Of a DNA stretch of 64,000 nt, positions 43,352-55,189 are shown in pieces. This DNA is from Lumnitzera littorea. Taxonomy: Eukaryota > Streptophyta > Magnoliopsida > Myrtales > Combretaceae. The notes beneath the pieces were generated by a model that saw only the letters and a list, made by a program, of their open reading frames with translations, was not told where the DNA came from and ran no database searches. Each line of letters opens with the position of its first letter. Position 1 is the first letter of the stretch. The stretch lies in NCBI GenBank assembly GCA_024138015.1, contig JAMXBB010000006.1:70197033-70261032 (forward strand), in the 5' to 3' direction. The position numbers and the translations under genes are program-made.

Positions 43352-46304
43352 TCTAGAACTGAAAATTTGATTTCTCTCTTTTCCTAGTCCGACTTATATT
43401 GAGCCCGGCTTGCTCAATATAAATCTCTCGACCAAACCAAGAAAAGGTTTTTCTTTAAAAAAAAAAAATCATTTAAGAAGTGAAGTCACCACTCAATTGA
43501 GATCGGGAAAAAGTAAAATTAAGGCCTATGGGTGGATAGACTCTAATTTCAGTTACTGGCCTATGGATTTTCTAAAAAAAAAATTTTTAAAAATAGAATT
43601 TAGAAAACTTAAGTTTAGAGGCTAACTTATTAAAACTTAAGCGGTTTTTATAAAAAAGATCCAAGAAATTGATTAATGGGCCTTAATTATGTTTTTTAAA
43701 TAAATTGGGCTTTTTATGTTGTTAAAAAAAGAAAAGAGAATTTTTTTTTCTTTTATTTTGAGTTGCCTAAAGTGCCTACATACCCGTGAAGAGGGATCAA
43801 GTCTATGTACTTCTCAATTTAAGAAAAATTTAGCATGTAGGCCAATTTTATTTGTTGAAAGCTCTTATCACTTTAAATTATTAAGCTTTATTAATTTTGA
43901 AAACTACAATTTTGGTCCATTTTGAAAAAAAAAAAATATACAAAACCCCCTAAATTTTGAATAGGCCAATTCACTCATATTTTTTTATTTATGAAAAACT
44001 TTTTATGCGTGAGAAAACTAATTTTGAGAGAAAAAACCCCATTTTATTTGAAAATATTTTATTAAAAAATAAAGATAATATTCATGACAATACCAATCAT
44101 TCACTAATGAATATGGTAATTATTAAGATCAGGCTAATCAACAAATTATTAAAGGTAACAAATCAAATTGAACTAACCAACAATGTTAATTATTCAAATT
44201 AAAATCAATTAAAATGCTATTGTTATGCTTATTATTAAATCATGCTAATTATTAACATGCAAACTATACTAATTAATTCTTAGTCTATCAAATTAACAAA
44301 CCATTATTCAAATTATTTAAGCTAAAATAGCAAATAAACATGTCATTTATTCAAGCCTAATCGAGTTTATTATCATCAAAAGCAATTCTAACATATTACA
44401 TATTAACATGATATTATTCAAGCAAAAACATGACAAGACAAGATCAAAACATTTTTCTTTTTCTTTTTCTTTTTTTTTTTTCGTTTTTTGTTTTTCAAAT
44501 CAACAAGCAACAAAGCAATGGAGGGGAGAAGAACTTACCTTGTGCACAGATTGAATTGAGGTCGATTCGAGTGGGCTCAAGCTGGTTCTTGACTTGGATC
44601 TAACGATTCTTGACTCTTGACTCCTCAATCTTCAAAGCACTAAGTCAATTTCACAAAAAACGAGGCGTAAGTATACCAATTTGATGAAAAACAAAGCTTA
44701 ACTATGCACATGAACCTTAGAACACTCATCTTGATTACAACTCAAATTAAAATGAATCAAAACTTTATTAGATGAAATCAAGCATTAGGCTTTGTTCTAG
44801 GATGAATGAGAAATCTTGCCTTATTTTAGCTTTCTTCAATTTTCTCTACAGTGAGAGAAATTGAAGAGAAAGAGTAGGGGTCGCGAGTTTGTAGCTTAGA
44901 GAGAGCAAGCATGAATTTCTTGTAAATTAAAGCTTGTCAATACTTTATGTGTGTTGGAATGAGAAGTCAAGACCCTTATTTATAGTCTCTAATCTCGAGA
45001 AGTGCCCAAGAAACTTCCATCTTTGAGAAAGATTGTCCTTTTGATGAAAATAGCAAGTATTGGTGTGTATCCCATTTTCATCCTTTTTTAGCCAAATTCA
45101 AACAAGTTTTTGCATAAAATTATGGAAATTAAAAGTACGTACAGCTCATGGAAGATATCTTTGCTTGTTTTATGCTGACCTATATCATTAATTTGCAAGA
45201 AGAATCACTAATTTCACTAAAATAAATAAGAGTGTATGATATGGGTATTTATTAGTCATCTGTTTTTTCCTTTTCTTATGCCTCCCATTTCCCTTTATAA
45301 TAATTTCAAATCTAGACCTTCTTGAATAGGAGACATCCTGAGCTTTCAATTACATATTTTTTCATGATAAAAAAGTAGGTGAAATTAGGTAAACAATACT
45401 CTTGTGAAAGTTATCATTCATGGTTTAACTATGTGTACCACGTATCGCTATGTGATTGGTCCATGTGGTGGCCTTTAGTGGTGCCATGTGACACCCTAAA
45501 ATATGTGCCACATGGCACCTCCTGATGAGTGATACGTGCCACCTCCTTTTCTCTCTCTTTCTTTTTTTTTTTCTCTTTTTCCTTCCTTCCCTTTCTTCTT
45601 TTTCCTCCACCTATTGATTTTGATGTTGATTCTTCTTCTTCTTCTTCTTTTTTAAAGAAAAACATTTTAAATGAAACCCATTTAATTATCCGATTTTTAA
45701 AAAATGCACTACTTCCTTAAAACAAATGTAGAGTCTAATAAATATATGACCAAAATATTTTCAAAATTTTTATAATTTGACCAAATTAGGAACTCAATTT
45801 TACCTATATTCAACTCTTTATTTAAAATTTCAAATGGTCATAAAACGTTTGTTTTAACTTTGATTAAGGTACGATTTAAGGTATGATCTCCTAGAAAAGT
45901 GCACTTTGAAGATATTTAAAAAAGAGCAGCTTGAATGACACCTAAAAAATTGGTTTTCAATAAATATCTATTTTTATCTAAAATTTCTAATTCGATCAAG
46001 TTATATACATTTATTTTGACTCGATAAGTAGTTTTGGGCTTAAAAACAATTATTTCTAATCCAAATCGACCTAAATGGACCACTGCATGATAGTTTTATG
46101 ATTTTTTCAATTTTTTGGATTTTTCTAGGTTTTCTCATTTTATTTCATATTTTTTAAATTTTTTTATGTATTTTTCTTGATTTTTCAAAATTTTGGTATT
46201 TTTTTATTTTTTTTTTAATTTTTCAAATTTTGGGCCTTTTTCAAAAAACAAGAGATTCTAAACTAGAAATGGACTTAGGCAAGGCAAAAATGGAATGTCT
46301 ACAC
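43352..46304 (-). repeat. 5' LTR of Tat-3 (about 2.95 kb)
   Basis: In minus orientation it starts TGTAGACATTCCATTTTTG (ending at 46304). It ends near TTCTAGA, which would complete the TGTAGA...TCTACA inverted ends after one mutation, three bases before the PBS; an end at 43362 (TTTTCA) is the alternative. It matches the truncated 3' LTR at 23040-24015. The block GAAGTCACCACTCAATTGAG at 43480 corresponds to GAGTTACCACCCGATTGAAG in the Tat-2 LTR. It includes long AT-rich tracts, a (TTC)n-like run near 45630, and no gene. Confidence 0.78.
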
Positions 46305-48688
46305 ATATAAATTTGAGTTAGTTTACTTTTATACACAACAAGCACATATGATAATCAATAATAACCACTTGGAACCCATTTAATAATTTTAAAACAATCA
46401 ATTTGAAATAAACTCCAAGAATTAATTATAGACACAAGTGATCAATACCAATTATACTAAAGAATTACAAGTCTTAGGTTTGGTTTGGTACTTGATTACT
46501 CATTGAAGATACGATCCTAAACCCATAAGAGATCATCCAAAAAGTGAAAAAAAAAAAAAAACTCAATCTGCTAACTTTGAAAAGGATTAGCTACGTCATG
46601 CTATAAAGAGAATTGGTTAACTAAGTTTTAGACTCAACTGACCCAATTAAAAAGTTTGGTTTGCTTACTTTGAAACTAGGTTGATCAAATTTTCTTACTA
46701 CCCCAATTTAATGGGCCAAAAGTCAAATTTGGTCACCATGTTACCTACTAGGTCAGTTAAGTTCCTAGTTTGGTCAACTATCATTTCTTAAAACTTCAAA
46801 ATTCCAAACTCTTACTCCAAAATCAATCCAAGGCTTCTCTTAAGTAATTTCAACCTTCAAGAACTTCGATACTTAGCAACCAATCTAATCAATCAACAAC
46901 TTTAGTAAAAAATAATAAATATTTCCAAATAAAAAATTAACAAGAATTAATTAATTCTTAACCTAACTCTTATATTGATCATAAAATCAAGCTTGCTCTT
47001 TGTTAGTGAGACCTTACTTCATAAATTAACTCCAAAATAGCTTAAACTTTTGAAAAAATCATAAACACAAAAGAATAATGAAAGGAAAGGAAAAGGGAAG
47101 TGGAAGGGAAAGGGAAGAACACCTTAAAACTATAAGAAACACGTTCTTTCACCTATCCTTCAAAACTAAGACATCTATCAATATTCCCTTTATTGAGGAT
47201 CACAATGACGTATAAGATTCATACTCTTATGGTGAATTTTATGATTGACTACCCTTTTATGCACTATAGTGCCACACTGCGGCAAGACAAATTTTGACGT
47301 AGGTCTTATCAATCTCTAAATTGGTATATGAGGAGCAATTAAACACTTAGCAATGAGGATTTACCTTACAAACTTTAACATGTACAATTCCTAAAGAGAG
47401 AGAGAGCTTAGCATGAGTTACAAGTGCAGGGGTTACGCTTGTGGTTAAAGAGCGAAGAGATGACTATTGATATTTGATTCTATAGAAAAGAATACACTCG
47501 CCATGTCTATTTGGAGAGAACATTTCTTGGGGGTAGAACTATGGTTAGGTTTTGGGGGGGGTGGAGGGTGGGTTATGGTAGAGGAGGGCGGGGATGATGG
47601 TTGAGAATTACTATCTCATCTTCTAATTATTTTCTAAATGGTTTCAAAAAGTGTCTTCATGAAGCTAAAAATGATAACCATTTAACTTGATGCTATATTA
47701 GACCTAGAATTTAAGTAGGTAATTTTTTAAAGTAGACAAATTGGTGGTTTTTTGTGAATTGTCAAACCAATAAAGGGTTTCCATATAAAGTAGTTAGTAT
47801 TTTTTTTTATTTTATTACTTAAACATTTTCTAACTTGTTTCTCTTACAAAAAATAATTTATTATTATGAGAATAACATAAACATACTTACCTAAAAGGAC
47901 TTCTAATAAAGTAAAATAGTCTTAAAGCGAGTATAAATTATATCCCAACAATCTCTAAAATATAAGTAGATTAGAATATATTGAAAATATCTGATTGAAA
48001 CCCCTAAGTTAAGCATCAAAATCAGATAAACAAAAGAAGAATAAACTTAAGTCTTGAAGTTATTTTAGATCTAATCCATAGTTTTATTACTACTATTGTA
48101 AATAACATCGTACATAAAGCTTGAAACACATAGGAAGTAAGTTAAAACGCTCACACAATGCTTGAAACTAAGCTCTTTGTAACTCAAAAACCTACTTTGA
48201 GAAATTTTAGATTAGGAATTGAAAAATAGAGGGTAGGGAGAGAATTGAATTTAATTACAAATTTTCACAAGTTAACAACTTTTTGTATAAAAGCTTGAGT
48301 AAATGAAATAATGAAAAAAATAAAATAATAAGTAAAGTGCTATGAAAGAGTAGGATAGAAAAGTCAAGCTTAGGATTTAAATAATGGCTCAAGAGCCATA
48401 ATTCATCCAACCAACAATTTCACACCACTTTTATTCAATGACTTAAACAATAGCTTCAGAGCCAATTGTAGCACGTTTTGTGCAAATATTTATGTTTTAC
48501 TATATTTGTAAATAAAAGTTCTCTCTTTGCACTACACTATTTTTTTCACTCAATAGATTGTAAATGATGGACAAAAAGGATATCAATAAAGTAGATGATA
48601 ACAAAATATTAGGTTGCAACATAAGCTTATTGTCTTCAAAGTACCTCTGACCTTGCATTTACAAACCCTCGACAAGTTTGGTTATTAT
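46305..48688. other. AT-rich sequence without recognised features
   Basis: I find no protein-like frame, LTR boundary or tandem repeat. The only distinct item is a G-rich run at 47554-47572. It may be host intergenic DNA or an old, unrecognisable element. Confidence 0.5.
47554..47572 (+). other. Putative G-quadruplex motif
   Basis: An eight-G run, then TGGA, GGG, T, GGG. This gives four runs of three with loops of 1-5 bases and sits in otherwise AT-rich DNA. Prediction only. Confidence 0.45.
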
Positions 48689-49141
48689 TGTTAGATTATT
48701 TAATTATATAGATTAATATTAATCAATTATTTAGAAAATATCATTTTGAATTATTAATAAATCAATTATGGAATTATTATTAAATTATAGCACTTGACCA
48801 ATATGAACATTATAATTAGGCTTTATTGTGAATAGCCTACAATGGATAAGGCTACTCATTTTGTTAGCTAATGAGAGGTCCTCGCTCTCATCCGATAAAT
48901 ATATAAAAATTGCTCTCTCATTAAACAGTTTTAACTTAATTCTAATATCTTATTACGAAGGGAGTAGTCTTGTCCCACACTCTTTACAATTTTATATAGA
49001 AAAATACAGTTACAAGATGGATATCTCTCTAATTCTAGGTACATAATCGTACTCTTAATTTATGATGAACACACCATAATCTAGTATCTATGTTAAATCT
49101 TGATTTGAATTTATATATACATATATCATAATTTTCCAACA
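48689..49141 (+). repeat. Ty1/copia-type LTR (453 bp)
   Basis: It starts TGTTAGATTATTTAATT and ends AATTTTCCAACA, followed after two bases by a Met-type PBS. It has a TATA-like TAAATATATAAAAATTG near 48895. The length, TGTTAG...CCAACA ends and PBS are typical of plant Ty1/copia elements. No second LTR copy is found in the window, so the element is truncated or its partner is decayed. Confidence 0.7.
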
Positions 49142-49143
49142 AT

Positions 49144-49155
49144 TGGTATCAAAGC
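49144..49155 (+). other. Primer binding site (tRNA-Met type) of the copia element
   Basis: TGGTATCAAAGC differs by one base from the initiator-Met site TGGTATCAGAGC and lies two bases after the LTR end. Confidence 0.75.
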
Positions 49156-50692
49156 CATTGTAGATAGAGATTATAGCTATGCTTTTGTATTTGTCAAAAT
49201 TGAATTAGAATCTACAAACCTTAATTTTGTTGGTTTTGATTTTGACCAAATTAACAAGTTAAAGTAAGGATTTTATCCCATAGATGTTTGATGATAAATT
49301 TATTTGTATTGGTGTTTTCGAGGAACATGAAAACTAGCTCTCTCTAAAGATTTTGTAAGTTAGATTCATAGATTGATGTTTCGTGAATGTAGGAATAGGA
49401 TAATGTGTATCGGTATTCTTAGTTGGGTTCATCACAATGAAAATTTTTTATTATATAAATTATATTGTATGTTTTAAAAACAAATGAAATTTTTTCAATC
49501 TTGAAATCATAATTTTGGTAATCATTCAAATTAATGAATTTTAGCAATACTTATGTATAACAAATCTGCAAATCTTGAATTTTCTCATATTTGTCCACTT
49601 TGAGATTAGCAATATACCGATTGATAAAGTACTCCATCCTTTTGATTTTTCCATCTTGTGGAAATATGGATTTAGTTTGGAATTTACAAATTCATGATTC
49701 ATATGCTTTTTTTTATCTTAATAATAATGTTATTAGTATTTATGGTGAAGTTATGTCAACTCGTAAATGATACAATTTTATATTTCATCATGAGATGAAT
49801 GTTTTTCATAAGTATCTTGCACTTTATTGATTTCTCAAATGTTTGAATAATCTCCTTATCATATGAATTAGTAATTTGTAATTTATCATATTTTCAGATT
49901 TTAAATGTCTTTTGTGGATTACATGTTGATTAAATACCAAAAAGCATAAACTCCATTAATTTGATTCTAAAACATTGATAAATGATTAAAATGATGGAGT
50001 CTTATTTGTGATTTGTTAAACTTAAGGGTTTGTTTCACCATAGATATTTATATACATATTTAAACATATATTACTCTGTTTTTAGTGTTTATAATTTGAA
50101 AAGGTGGTTTTTGACTTAGTAGATATAAAGTTTTAAGCTTGTTTTGAAAAATCAAGTTTTGCTTTGTTTGTATGTTGTGTAGTCAAATTTAATTAGAAAG
50201 ATAATGAATTTGTCTCAAGGTATTTTCTTAAACAACGAAATTGAGTTAAATGCTACAAAAGATTTAAAATAATATATTCAATAGCTTCTATTTGACTAAG
50301 CTTTTTTCTCATAATTCTTGGTTTATGGCAACTTTGATGGAGGAAAAGAATAAATTAAAATAATGTCATTCAATCTTTATTCCACATCTTTGCACTATAA
50401 AATTGTAATTCCCTAGTCATCACTTTGAAGTCACTGTGAGAAAAAAAAAATCCATATTTTATTTATTGTAATGATGAAACTTAACCATTTGAAAATTTGT
50501 AAATTTAATTAATAATATTTGTAGTGACAAAAGCAATAGAGGGAAATAAAATATAACAATATAAATTGATATTGGTAGCAAGATGATTTATGCAATATCC
50601 TAAGGAATTTATTAGTTTATATATTGTTAGCAATATGATTATTTACTTATTGATATGGTTTTTGTTTCTTTTTCTTTTTTGAATTTTATGAC
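49156..50692. other. Non-coding remnant downstream of the copia PBS
   Basis: No gag or pol words in any frame. The sequence is AT-rich with an (AT)n microsatellite beginning just beyond (50704). It is either the decayed interior of the copia element or unrelated DNA joined after a deletion. Confidence 0.4.
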
Positions 50693-50700
50693 CATGTTAG

Positions 50701-50736
<36 letters not shown>

Positions 50737-51023
50737 ATAGAATTATTCCAATTATTAATTAGATATTTGTTTCTTTTTGGCTTTTATGAGTTGTCGAGCT
50801 TGAATTTTTCGGTTTCTTGCATTTTGATTTCATTTCCCATTTTTCGGTTAATACTAAATCCTAACCCATTTAATGTCAACTCTTAATTAGAGAAAATGAG
50901 AAATTCTGGTTCTTTAGAGTTACCACCCGATTGAAGTCGAAAAAAAAAAGAAATTAAAATCAATTGGATGGATTGATTACAATTTAGCCACTAGCCTTTG
51001 ATTTTAATTTGATAAAAATCAGA
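50693..51023. repeat. Exact 331-bp duplicate, left copy (probable assembly artefact)
   Basis: Identical base for base, including the length of the (TA)n run, to 51048-51378. It contains about 99 bp of flank and 232 bp of the Tat-2 3' LTR end, and stops at an N run. Exact identity beside a gap, in a region where true repeats are over 10% diverged, suggests two overlapping contig ends or haplotypes placed in tandem. Confidence 0.9.
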
Positions 51024-51026
51024 NNN
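51024..51026. other. Assembly gap (NNN)
   Basis: Three undetermined bases between the two copies of the 331-bp duplicate. The short stretch 51027-51047 resembles, with a small deletion, the sequence left of the first copy (GATATGGTTTTTGTTT). Confidence 0.98.
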
Positions 51027-51047
51027 GATATGGGTTTTGTTTATGTT

Positions 51048-51055
51048 CATGTTAG

Positions 51056-51091
<36 letters not shown>

Positions 51092-51378
51092 ATAGAATTA
51101 TTCCAATTATTAATTAGATATTTGTTTCTTTTTGGCTTTTATGAGTTGTCGAGCTTGAATTTTTCGGTTTCTTGCATTTTGATTTCATTTCCCATTTTTC
51201 GGTTAATACTAAATCCTAACCCATTTAATGTCAACTCTTAATTAGAGAAAATGAGAAATTCTGGTTCTTTAGAGTTACCACCCGATTGAAGTCGAAAAAA
51301 AAAAGAAATTAAAATCAATTGGATGGATTGATTACAATTTAGCCACTAGCCTTTGATTTTAATTTGATAAAAATCAGA
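51048..51378. repeat. Exact 331-bp duplicate, right copy
   Basis: Partner of 50693-51023, offset 355 bp. This copy is contiguous with the rest of the Tat-2 LTR and is probably the true placement. Confidence 0.9.
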
Positions 51379-52841
51379 GAATTCCAAATTCGAGAGTTAT
51401 TTATTAAACCTTAACAAGTACCATTATAGATTTTCTAAAATTAGGCTTTATGTTTCATAATTTTCCTTTTTTAATGTTTTTAAGAAAAATAAAAATAAAA
51501 ATGAAATTAAAAAAACTTAAGTTTTTACAGATTTTTTATTTCACCTCAAAGATGCCTACGTATTAGCTAATCTCGTAGTTCTTTTAAAAAATTTTAGTGT
51601 GTTGGTTTGTTTTAATTTTAAAAACTGATCGAGTTTACATGGTTATCAATTCAATTTATTCAAAGAAAATTCTTAAAAAATCCCTAATTCTTAAGTATTT
51701 TTATTTTATGAGAATTTTCTAAAACGTCCTAGTTTTGGAAAAAAAGGTTTATTATTAATTTTTTCTAAAAAATAATTTTTCTAAATGACAAATTCTAAGA
51801 AAAAAAACTAATGCTAAAAAAGATTTCCTAAGCTAACATATATTTTTTCTTTTTACCTATTTTAAACAACTACTTAAACAAATCAAGACAAATAAAGAGA
51901 TAAATATAAATATATATAAAAAAAAATTAGACTTGATAGGAGTTAGGTATAGGTTAAGAGTGTGTTGTATTTGTGGCGTGTTATGACCGTGCTGTAATTG
52001 AGGAGGATATTGTTATGAAGCATTAAGTCTCGTAGTCGTTCGGTAGAGCTATAGTGGGAGGATTGCTGTATGCCATGGATAGTGAACGGCATGGACACTA
52101 ACGTCATCATGTGGATTGTTGATTGGTGGGTATTGCAGCGTGGTTAGGACGGTCAAGTATGTGTGGTAGATGTAAAGGTTATGCATTGAAGATTGTGTGT
52201 GTGATCATATGTGAGAAGATAAAGATTGGTTGATGATTCTATTGGCTACACCGAAGGCTAAGAGTGCGCATGGATGATGGTTAGATAAGGATGGGGTTTA
52301 CCACATTGTTAATTGTTGATAGGAGTGATCGAAGTTGCTAAAATGTGTTGGATTTACAAGGGAAGTGATCGAAGCTACTGAAGTGTGTAGGATTTGCGAG
52401 GGGAATGATTGGTGAGAGAAGGTTGTCAAAGTTGCTGCTTATGGGTTGCTATTTGAAAGAGAATTGGAAATTGGTGGCTTGGATTGTGTGAAAGGGGATT
52501 AGTCGGTGTTGAAGGAGGATAGGGACGATGTCACTGCAATTATTATCCGCAAGTGAGTGGTGGGTGTGAGCTGCTATGGAGTTTGGGTCATTCATTGCTG
52601 ACGTGGTTGAGGGTATGACTGGGATATAGGATGGGTCTTAGTCTGTATGTAAGGATTGTTTGTTGATTGTATGTCGGCATGCATCGGGCTTAGTGCTGCC
52701 ATGTCCATAGGGGTGAGGATGGTTGCAAGCGTAAATTATACATGAATGAAGAGAACAATAGCGTCATGTAGGAGATGCATGTGTATGTTTAATCTGGACG
52801 TGTATATGTAATTAGATCCCCTATCTTGTGCCATATGATTC

Positions 52842-52850
52842 CTATTTATA
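52842..52850 (-). promoter_or_regulatory. TATA box of the Tat-2 LTR
   Basis: TATAAATAG on the minus strand, in the position equivalent to TTTATAAAAA of the Tat-1 LTRs (after the TTCAAATCTAATTTG stretch). Confidence 0.5.
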
Positions 52851-53100
52851 AAACTCAAAATGAATCTTCTATATAGATTCAAATCTAATTTGATAAAAAC
52901 TAAAATCAAATTTGAATCCTACAAATCTTTATCACGTCATATTTAACATTATCATATTATATTCGTGTTCTCTCCAATAATGATTTAAATATAATTCTAT
53001 TATATTCAAAAGATTTGATGATATTTATAAGATTTGAATCTTATACACTCAACCGATTTTCATAATGGAAGAAAAAATAAAAAACACATGTGTACCTGAT

Positions 53101-53170
53101 GAGATTCTAACCCATGACCCCAAACCAAATCTAATGTCATGTTCAAGTGCTTATTTGTTAGGCTATTAGC
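53101..53170 (-). other. tRNA-like A-box/B-box block in the Tat-2 LTR
   Basis: The minus strand has TAGCCTAACAAATAAG (A-box-like, 53150-53166) and GGGTTAGAATCTC (B-box-like, 53101-53113). The order and spacing match Tat-1, with more decay. Confidence 0.45.
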
Positions 53171-53447
53171 CTATGCCTTGTCATTTAGAACAATTAAATT
53201 ATACTTAAGCTATGTAACCCTCTAAAATAAAATTACTTGAAATGGGTTAGACCAAATCCATTGATCCTAAAACATTTTATTTTCTAAAAATCTATTTTCC
53301 TAAAAAAATATTTATATTGTTTTCTTTCTATAAGAATTTTCCATTTTTTTTGTCATTTTTCAATTTTTTAAATATTTTTTAGGACCCCTAAAAATGAAAA
53401 ATTAAAAATATTAGAACTACGAAAGGGGTGAAAATGGGGTATCTATA

Positions 53448-53463
53448 ACTACTCCTCTTTGTG
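53448..53463 (-). other. Polypurine tract of Tat-2
   Basis: The minus strand reads CACAAAGAGGAGTAGT, adjoining the LTR start and nearly identical to the Tat-1 tract. Confidence 0.82.
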
Positions 53464-53599
53464 ATGAAATTTGAGTAAAACTTTGCTATAAAGGTAAAAG
53501 GCAAAAGAGATATTATTTTTGCCTTGTGGGTGATGATATCCTAAAAAGCACTATGACTAGCTAACTATCTTAAGCCTAGTTGCTAGGAAAAAGCTTGAA

Positions 53600-54400
53600 A
53601 AGAAAGGTGGTGAGGGTAACACTCCTATGAGCTAGCAAGAACCCTGAAAGTTCCAAAAGAATGGTAGTGCCTTATGAGTTAGCTATCCTAGATGAAGGAT
53701 AAAGTGCTCTTTGAGCTAGCTAAAAAGCTAAAAGATATTAAAAGGAGGGTAGCACCTTATGAGTTAGCTAACCTATGTAAATGGGCAAAGTACTTTATGA
53801 GCTAGCTAAAACCTTAAAAGATATTGAATAGAAGATAGCGCCTTGTGAGCTGGCTAACTTATGTAAATGGGCAAAGCGCTTCATAAGCTGGCTAAGACCC
53901 TAAATGAAAAGTTAGTCGTGCTCCTTTAAGCTAACTAACTTAGGTAAATGAGCAAAGTGCTCCTTAAGTTAGCTAAGACCCTAGATGTAAACCTAGTCGT
54001 GCTCCTCTATGCTAACTAACCTAAGCGAATGGGCAAAGTGCTCCTTAAGCTGGCCAAAACCTTAAATGAAAACCTGGTTGTGTTCCTCTGAGTTGACTAA
54101 CCTAAGCGAATGAGTAAAGTACTCCTTGAGCTAGCTGAGACCCTAAAGAAAGTCTAGTCATGCTTTTCTAAGCTAACTATTCTAGGCAAACGGGAGAAGC
54201 ACTCCTTGAGCTAGCTAAAACCTTCAATGAAAACTTGGTCATGCTCCTCTAAGTTGACTAACCTATGTAAATGGACAAAGTGCTTCTTGAGTTAGCTAAG
54301 ACCCTAAATAAAAACCTACTCATGGTTTTTTGAGCTAACTAACCTAGGTGAATGGGTAAAGCACTCCTTGAGCTGGCTAAAAGCTTAGAATATAAGAGTT
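53600..54400 (-). repeat. Tandem array of about 80-bp units in Tat-2
   Basis: About ten units are marked by AAAGTGCTCCTTGAGCTAGC, TAAGACCCTAAATGAAAACC and TAGTCGTGCTCCTCT. On the minus strand they correspond to the Tat-1 unit (GGTCTTAGCCAGCTCAAAG...GACCAAGTTT). The array is shorter than that of Tat-1 (about 26 units), showing copy-number change within one family. Confidence 0.92.
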
Positions 54401-55189
54401 AAATGCCTTAGAGATTAATCACCATCCTAAGGGGAGACTAAATGTAAATGCAATGTCTTAAACAAAACTAACTCATTTTTATGATAAAAGCTCAAAAACA
54501 CTCACTTGGCTCTATTGATAGCTCCCAAACAGTTAAATCTTTTCTTATGCAATCTAATTAGAACAAACGGTTTGACCCTCTCTTCTTCTTCTTCTTCTTC
54601 TTCTTTCTTTTTTTCTCCCACTACTTCTTCTTCTTCTTCTTTTTTATTTTTTTTTTTCTAGTCTTGAAATGAAAGCACATGAAGTTCTACTTAGAGGAAA
54701 ATTTAAGAAAGGCGACCTTAACATATGAAGTATCTTCATCATTTAAGCAAAGATGTTCCGTCTTGAATTTTCACCCCCAAACTTAACCAGTTTTCCTTGC
54801 AAACTTCCACCCTTATGTGAGTACTACTCATCTGTTGTTGGATATTTTGCCTTTTCTGAATATAGTCTTATCTTGAAAAATAGAAAATATATCCCCCGTT
54901 TTGAGGAAAGTGAATCGTAATATAGTAGTAAGAGAATTCTTATCAATTATCATCGTTCCAAATGAGGTGTTCATTTTCTCTCGTGTTTAGAGTGTATGTG
55001 GTTTATTTAGATAAAGCAAAGAGTAAGGACTTTCAATAGAATGGGAAAGGAGCTGGGGGTGTTACCTAATATCAATGACCACTAAGGATACTAACTTTGC
55101 TTATAGAAAATGAAAATAAGACCATAGTAATATTAAGATTGTTTGCATTTCATAATCTGAGCAAAAATTCCATTGATCTTTTAAGGGTA
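54401..55189 (-). other. 3' spacer of Tat-2 with a (TTC)n run
   Basis: No coding sequence. A (TTC)n microsatellite occupies about 54583-54605 and recurs near 54625-54640. 54880-55150 corresponds to the spacer just after pol of Tat-1 (for example AATAAGACCATAGTAA matches the complement of TTACTGTGGTCTCATT). Confidence 0.65.

Larger units (their letters stand above)
23040..46304 (-). mobile_element. Tat-3: non-autonomous Tat-related element without gag-pol, heavily nested
   Basis: Two homologous minus-strand LTRs bound it: a truncated 3' LTR at 23040-24015 and a 5' LTR at about 43352-46304. A PPT lies beside the first (24016-24031) and a decayed Arg-type PBS beside the second (43330-43347), so both ends have the right polarity for one element. 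After removing four nested LTR insertions and their 5-bp duplications, the interior is about 7.4 kb. I find no capsid, protease, RT, RNase H or integrase words in it on either strand. It holds at least three tandem arrays. This is the architecture of a large retrotransposon derivative mobilised by proteins of an autonomous Tat. The alternative is that two partial elements lie by chance in compatible positions, or that gag-pol was deleted after insertion. Confidence 0.65.
51147..53447 (-). repeat. 3' LTR of Tat-2 (about 2.3 kb)
   Basis: In minus orientation it starts TATAGATACCCCATTTTC (a mutated TGTAGACACC) at 53447 and ends AAGCTCGACA at 51147. It shares with Tat-1 the tRNA-like block, the TTCAAATCTAATTTGAT stretch, the TATA region and the TTAATATTAAATGGGTTAGG-type block (near 51215 on the complementary strand). 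The flank before the end is TGAGT. Confidence 0.85.

Noticed and set aside
45425..45720. Lys/Glu-rich minus-strand frames and Phe/Ser-rich plus-strand frame
   Set aside because: Homopurine/homopyrimidine tract in the Tat-3 LTR, no protein family.
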